DNA of 64,000 bases from Erodium maritimum (lineage: Eukaryota > Streptophyta > Magnoliopsida > Geraniales > Geraniaceae). The notes beneath the pieces are model-generated. The model made no database searches. It was given only the letters and a program-made list of their open reading frames with translations, and was not told the origin of the DNA. The translations under genes and the position numbers were made by a program. Shown here piece after piece: positions 62,313-64,000 of this stretch. Numbering within the stretch: position 1 is the first letter of the stretch; every line of letters begins with the position of its first letter. The stretch spans positions 128,619,203 to 128,683,202 of the forward strand of contig OY997588.1 of assembly GCA_963921825.1 (NCBI GenBank). Reading direction: 5' to 3'.

Positions 62313-64000
62313 AACCCCGCTCTTTCAAAAGGGTAACTTTTTGGAATATTGAAACGCCTGGGTATGAGTTTGCATTGGGTTGTTTGAAAAGGAAGTTTAA
62401 AAAAAAAAAAAAAAAGGGAAGTTTGCAATGGATTTGGACTTGGGCCGGAATGGACCCAGCTCGAGTAACCGAGCCAGGCCCAGCGCACGCGCGCGGCCCG
62501 TCCCTTACCCAAGCCCATACCCACGCCAGCACCTCCCCAAAACCCTAGCCTCACTCGTTACTCTCATTTTCGGCCGCACGCAAACCGAGGAAACGAAATC
62601 TCCTCTCGTTCTTCTTCCTCCTTCCTCGAGTCTCTTCTCCACCTCCTTCTCGAACCAGAAACGGCCGCCACCGCCCACCTCATCCCCGTCCACGAACCAG
62701 GCCGTGTCGTCAAGGCCGAGACAAGAACCGCCGCCGCCACCGTTGCTCCGTTCGCCTTCCCGAGCGAGTCGCACCGCCTGCAACCGAGCCCGGCATCTGT
62801 GAACTCCGACGCCGTCTCCACCCTTCTCCTTCTTTGATTCGTACGGGCTCCGTCAGCCGAGCTCGTCGTACGAGGTCCCTCCGAGCTGGGGAGCGTAGCC
62901 ACGATTCACTGCCCCGAGCTCGATTCGAGCTTGGTGGCGCGTGGATTGGTGCTGGGCACCTGGAGCCGGAGGTTTGCACGGGTTTTATCCCTGTTGACCA
63001 TGCTCCGAGCTTCGCCGCCACCGCCGGAGCTTGCCGGAACCCTGCCATCGTCCTCCCTCGACCTCAACTCGGACAGTACCTCGATTCAAGTCTTGGGCCA
63101 GGATTGTCAAGTTGGGCCTTAGACCTGACTGGTTTCGGGCCGGACAAAGTAGAACGGGACTCGGGTCCGGGCCAGAGACTAGACCGGGTCTGGACCGGGT
63201 TCGGGCTCGGATCCGGGTCAACCCGAATTCAATTGAAAAATATTTTAAAATCAGACTTAATTATCGGTTTTAATTAATTCAAGGTGAGAAATTGAAAGGA
63301 TAAAATTGGGTTAAATCAGTGGACCTTTGGACGATTACCGTTCTGATTGGACTTTTTCTTTGTCAAAAATAGACGGGACTTCGCCCGAGCGCGAGGGCTT
63401 GGACCCGAGCTAGAAGAACGAAGATCACGTCGCATTGTGAAGATCGGAGTTGTGACCACTCGAGCGTCTCATCAGAGTTTTATTAGAGGAAGACCACGAG
63501 GTAGGGAAAGTCTTAATTATTTAATTACCGCTTAGAATGCATGATTAGGATAATAAAATCGGAAAGGTCCTAGAATTGCCTATAGGATGCGAATAACTAG
63601 GATAATCGTATTTCAATTACTAATAAATGGATGAGTCTAGTATGCATGCTTAGGACGATGACAATTAGTGAAGTGTGCTTTCAATACTTGGGAACTTCAT
63701 TTACTGGTAGAGAGGCTGTGAAGAGCTCTCGGATTAGTTGCGTGCTAGGTTCACATGCTTGATTGATTGTTGTCGAGTTAACTTAAGAGTCTAATGAAAC
63801 TAGATTAGCTTGTCTTATCGAATGCCTATTTGTTCGTTCACTTGATGATTGATTGGTTGAATACAACTTGATTGATTGAGTATTTATGTTAATATAATTG
63901 TTGATTGAACGGATGATCGAGTATGACTGGTTGTGCCACGGGGCACAATCAGGTGATCGATGTACCGCTGGTTCGTGACAGGTAAGTATACGGGAAGTAT
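62308..64000 (+). mobile_element. Gypsy-type LTR, family C, 5' part
   Basis: Starts tgtaaaaccccgctctttc, like the other LTRs (tgtaagaaccgc, tgtgaagaccgc). It shares their layout: a GC-rich Pro/Ser-coding-like part (62450-63200), then gaccacgaggtagggaaag at 63490 and atgcatgattaggataataa near 63540, as in the LTR at 46427. It runs off the window, so solo or full length cannot be told. The expected TSD on the left is taagt (62303-62307). Open frames here (62428-62802, 62834-63277 and others) are shadows. Confidence 0.75.

Noticed and set aside
62428..63277. Pro/Ser/Arg-rich frames
   Set aside because: Inside the family C LTR; same GC-rich zone as in the other LTRs, frames not conserved.

Overview
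This window looks like nuclear DNA of a flowering plant, probably a eudicot. The gene structures (GT-AG introns), a plant-type phosphomannose isomerase, a DUF1645 gene, remains of the plant kinesin KCBP and of an ACD6-type ankyrin/PGG gene, and DUF1985, PIF/Harbinger and hAT transposon proteins all support this. The species cannot be named from the sequence. Most of the window is transposable elements, often nested, and only two host genes look intact: phosphomannose isomerase (3642-6409, minus strand, five exons) and a single-exon DUF1645 gene (58770-59504, plus strand).

Layout. 1-2021: minus-strand gene of a DUF1985 (Ulp1-type MULE) protein, with a GC-rich degenerate repeat block upstream to about 2830. 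3642-6409: PMI. 6608-10213: two minus-strand LINE-type copies with 15-18 bp target-site duplications (TSDs), carrying ORF1-like protein but no reverse transcriptase. 11110-17770: a third LINE-type copy, split by a solo gypsy-type LTR (11713-17555) that is itself split by a second solo LTR of the same family (14296-17235). 18305-21131: a terminal-inverted-repeat (TIR) element with a minisatellite core, holding a 1.2 kb near-perfect palindrome (18500-19701). 21683-26055: another solo LTR, interrupted by a 1.46 kb Pack-MULE-like element (22969-24430) with a BRI1-like LRR fragment. 26880-34340: a decayed hAT element with a frameshifted transposase, a solo LTR and a small hAT element inside it. 34748-42180: two decayed ankyrin/PGG gene copies separated by three TIR elements sitting in (TA)n tracts and an RRM-type LINE ORF1 copy interrupted by a solo LTR. 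42471-45815: KCBP pseudogene with a 209 bp TRIM in its first intron. 45840-49760: PIF/Harbinger transposase fragment split by a solo LTR. 50016-56713: full Ty1/copia element. 57198-57642: a MULE-type MITE. 58770-59504: DUF1645 gene. 60432-62312: a second PIF/Harbinger element with a Myb-like ORF1, interrupted by a sixth gypsy-type LTR that runs off the window.

The most notable features are: the large palindrome with gene-like GC-rich arms; two inverted-repeat elements whose arms are related but whose minisatellite cores differ; the cluster of TIR elements in (TA)n tracts carrying CACGTG cores; the miniature TRIM; a GNRA-type hairpin kept near the 3' end of the solo LTRs; and an snRNA-gene-like promoter (USE plus TATA) in the copia LTR. 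Boundaries given with TSDs were read directly from the sequence. Family assignments come from recognised protein motifs and are not database results.
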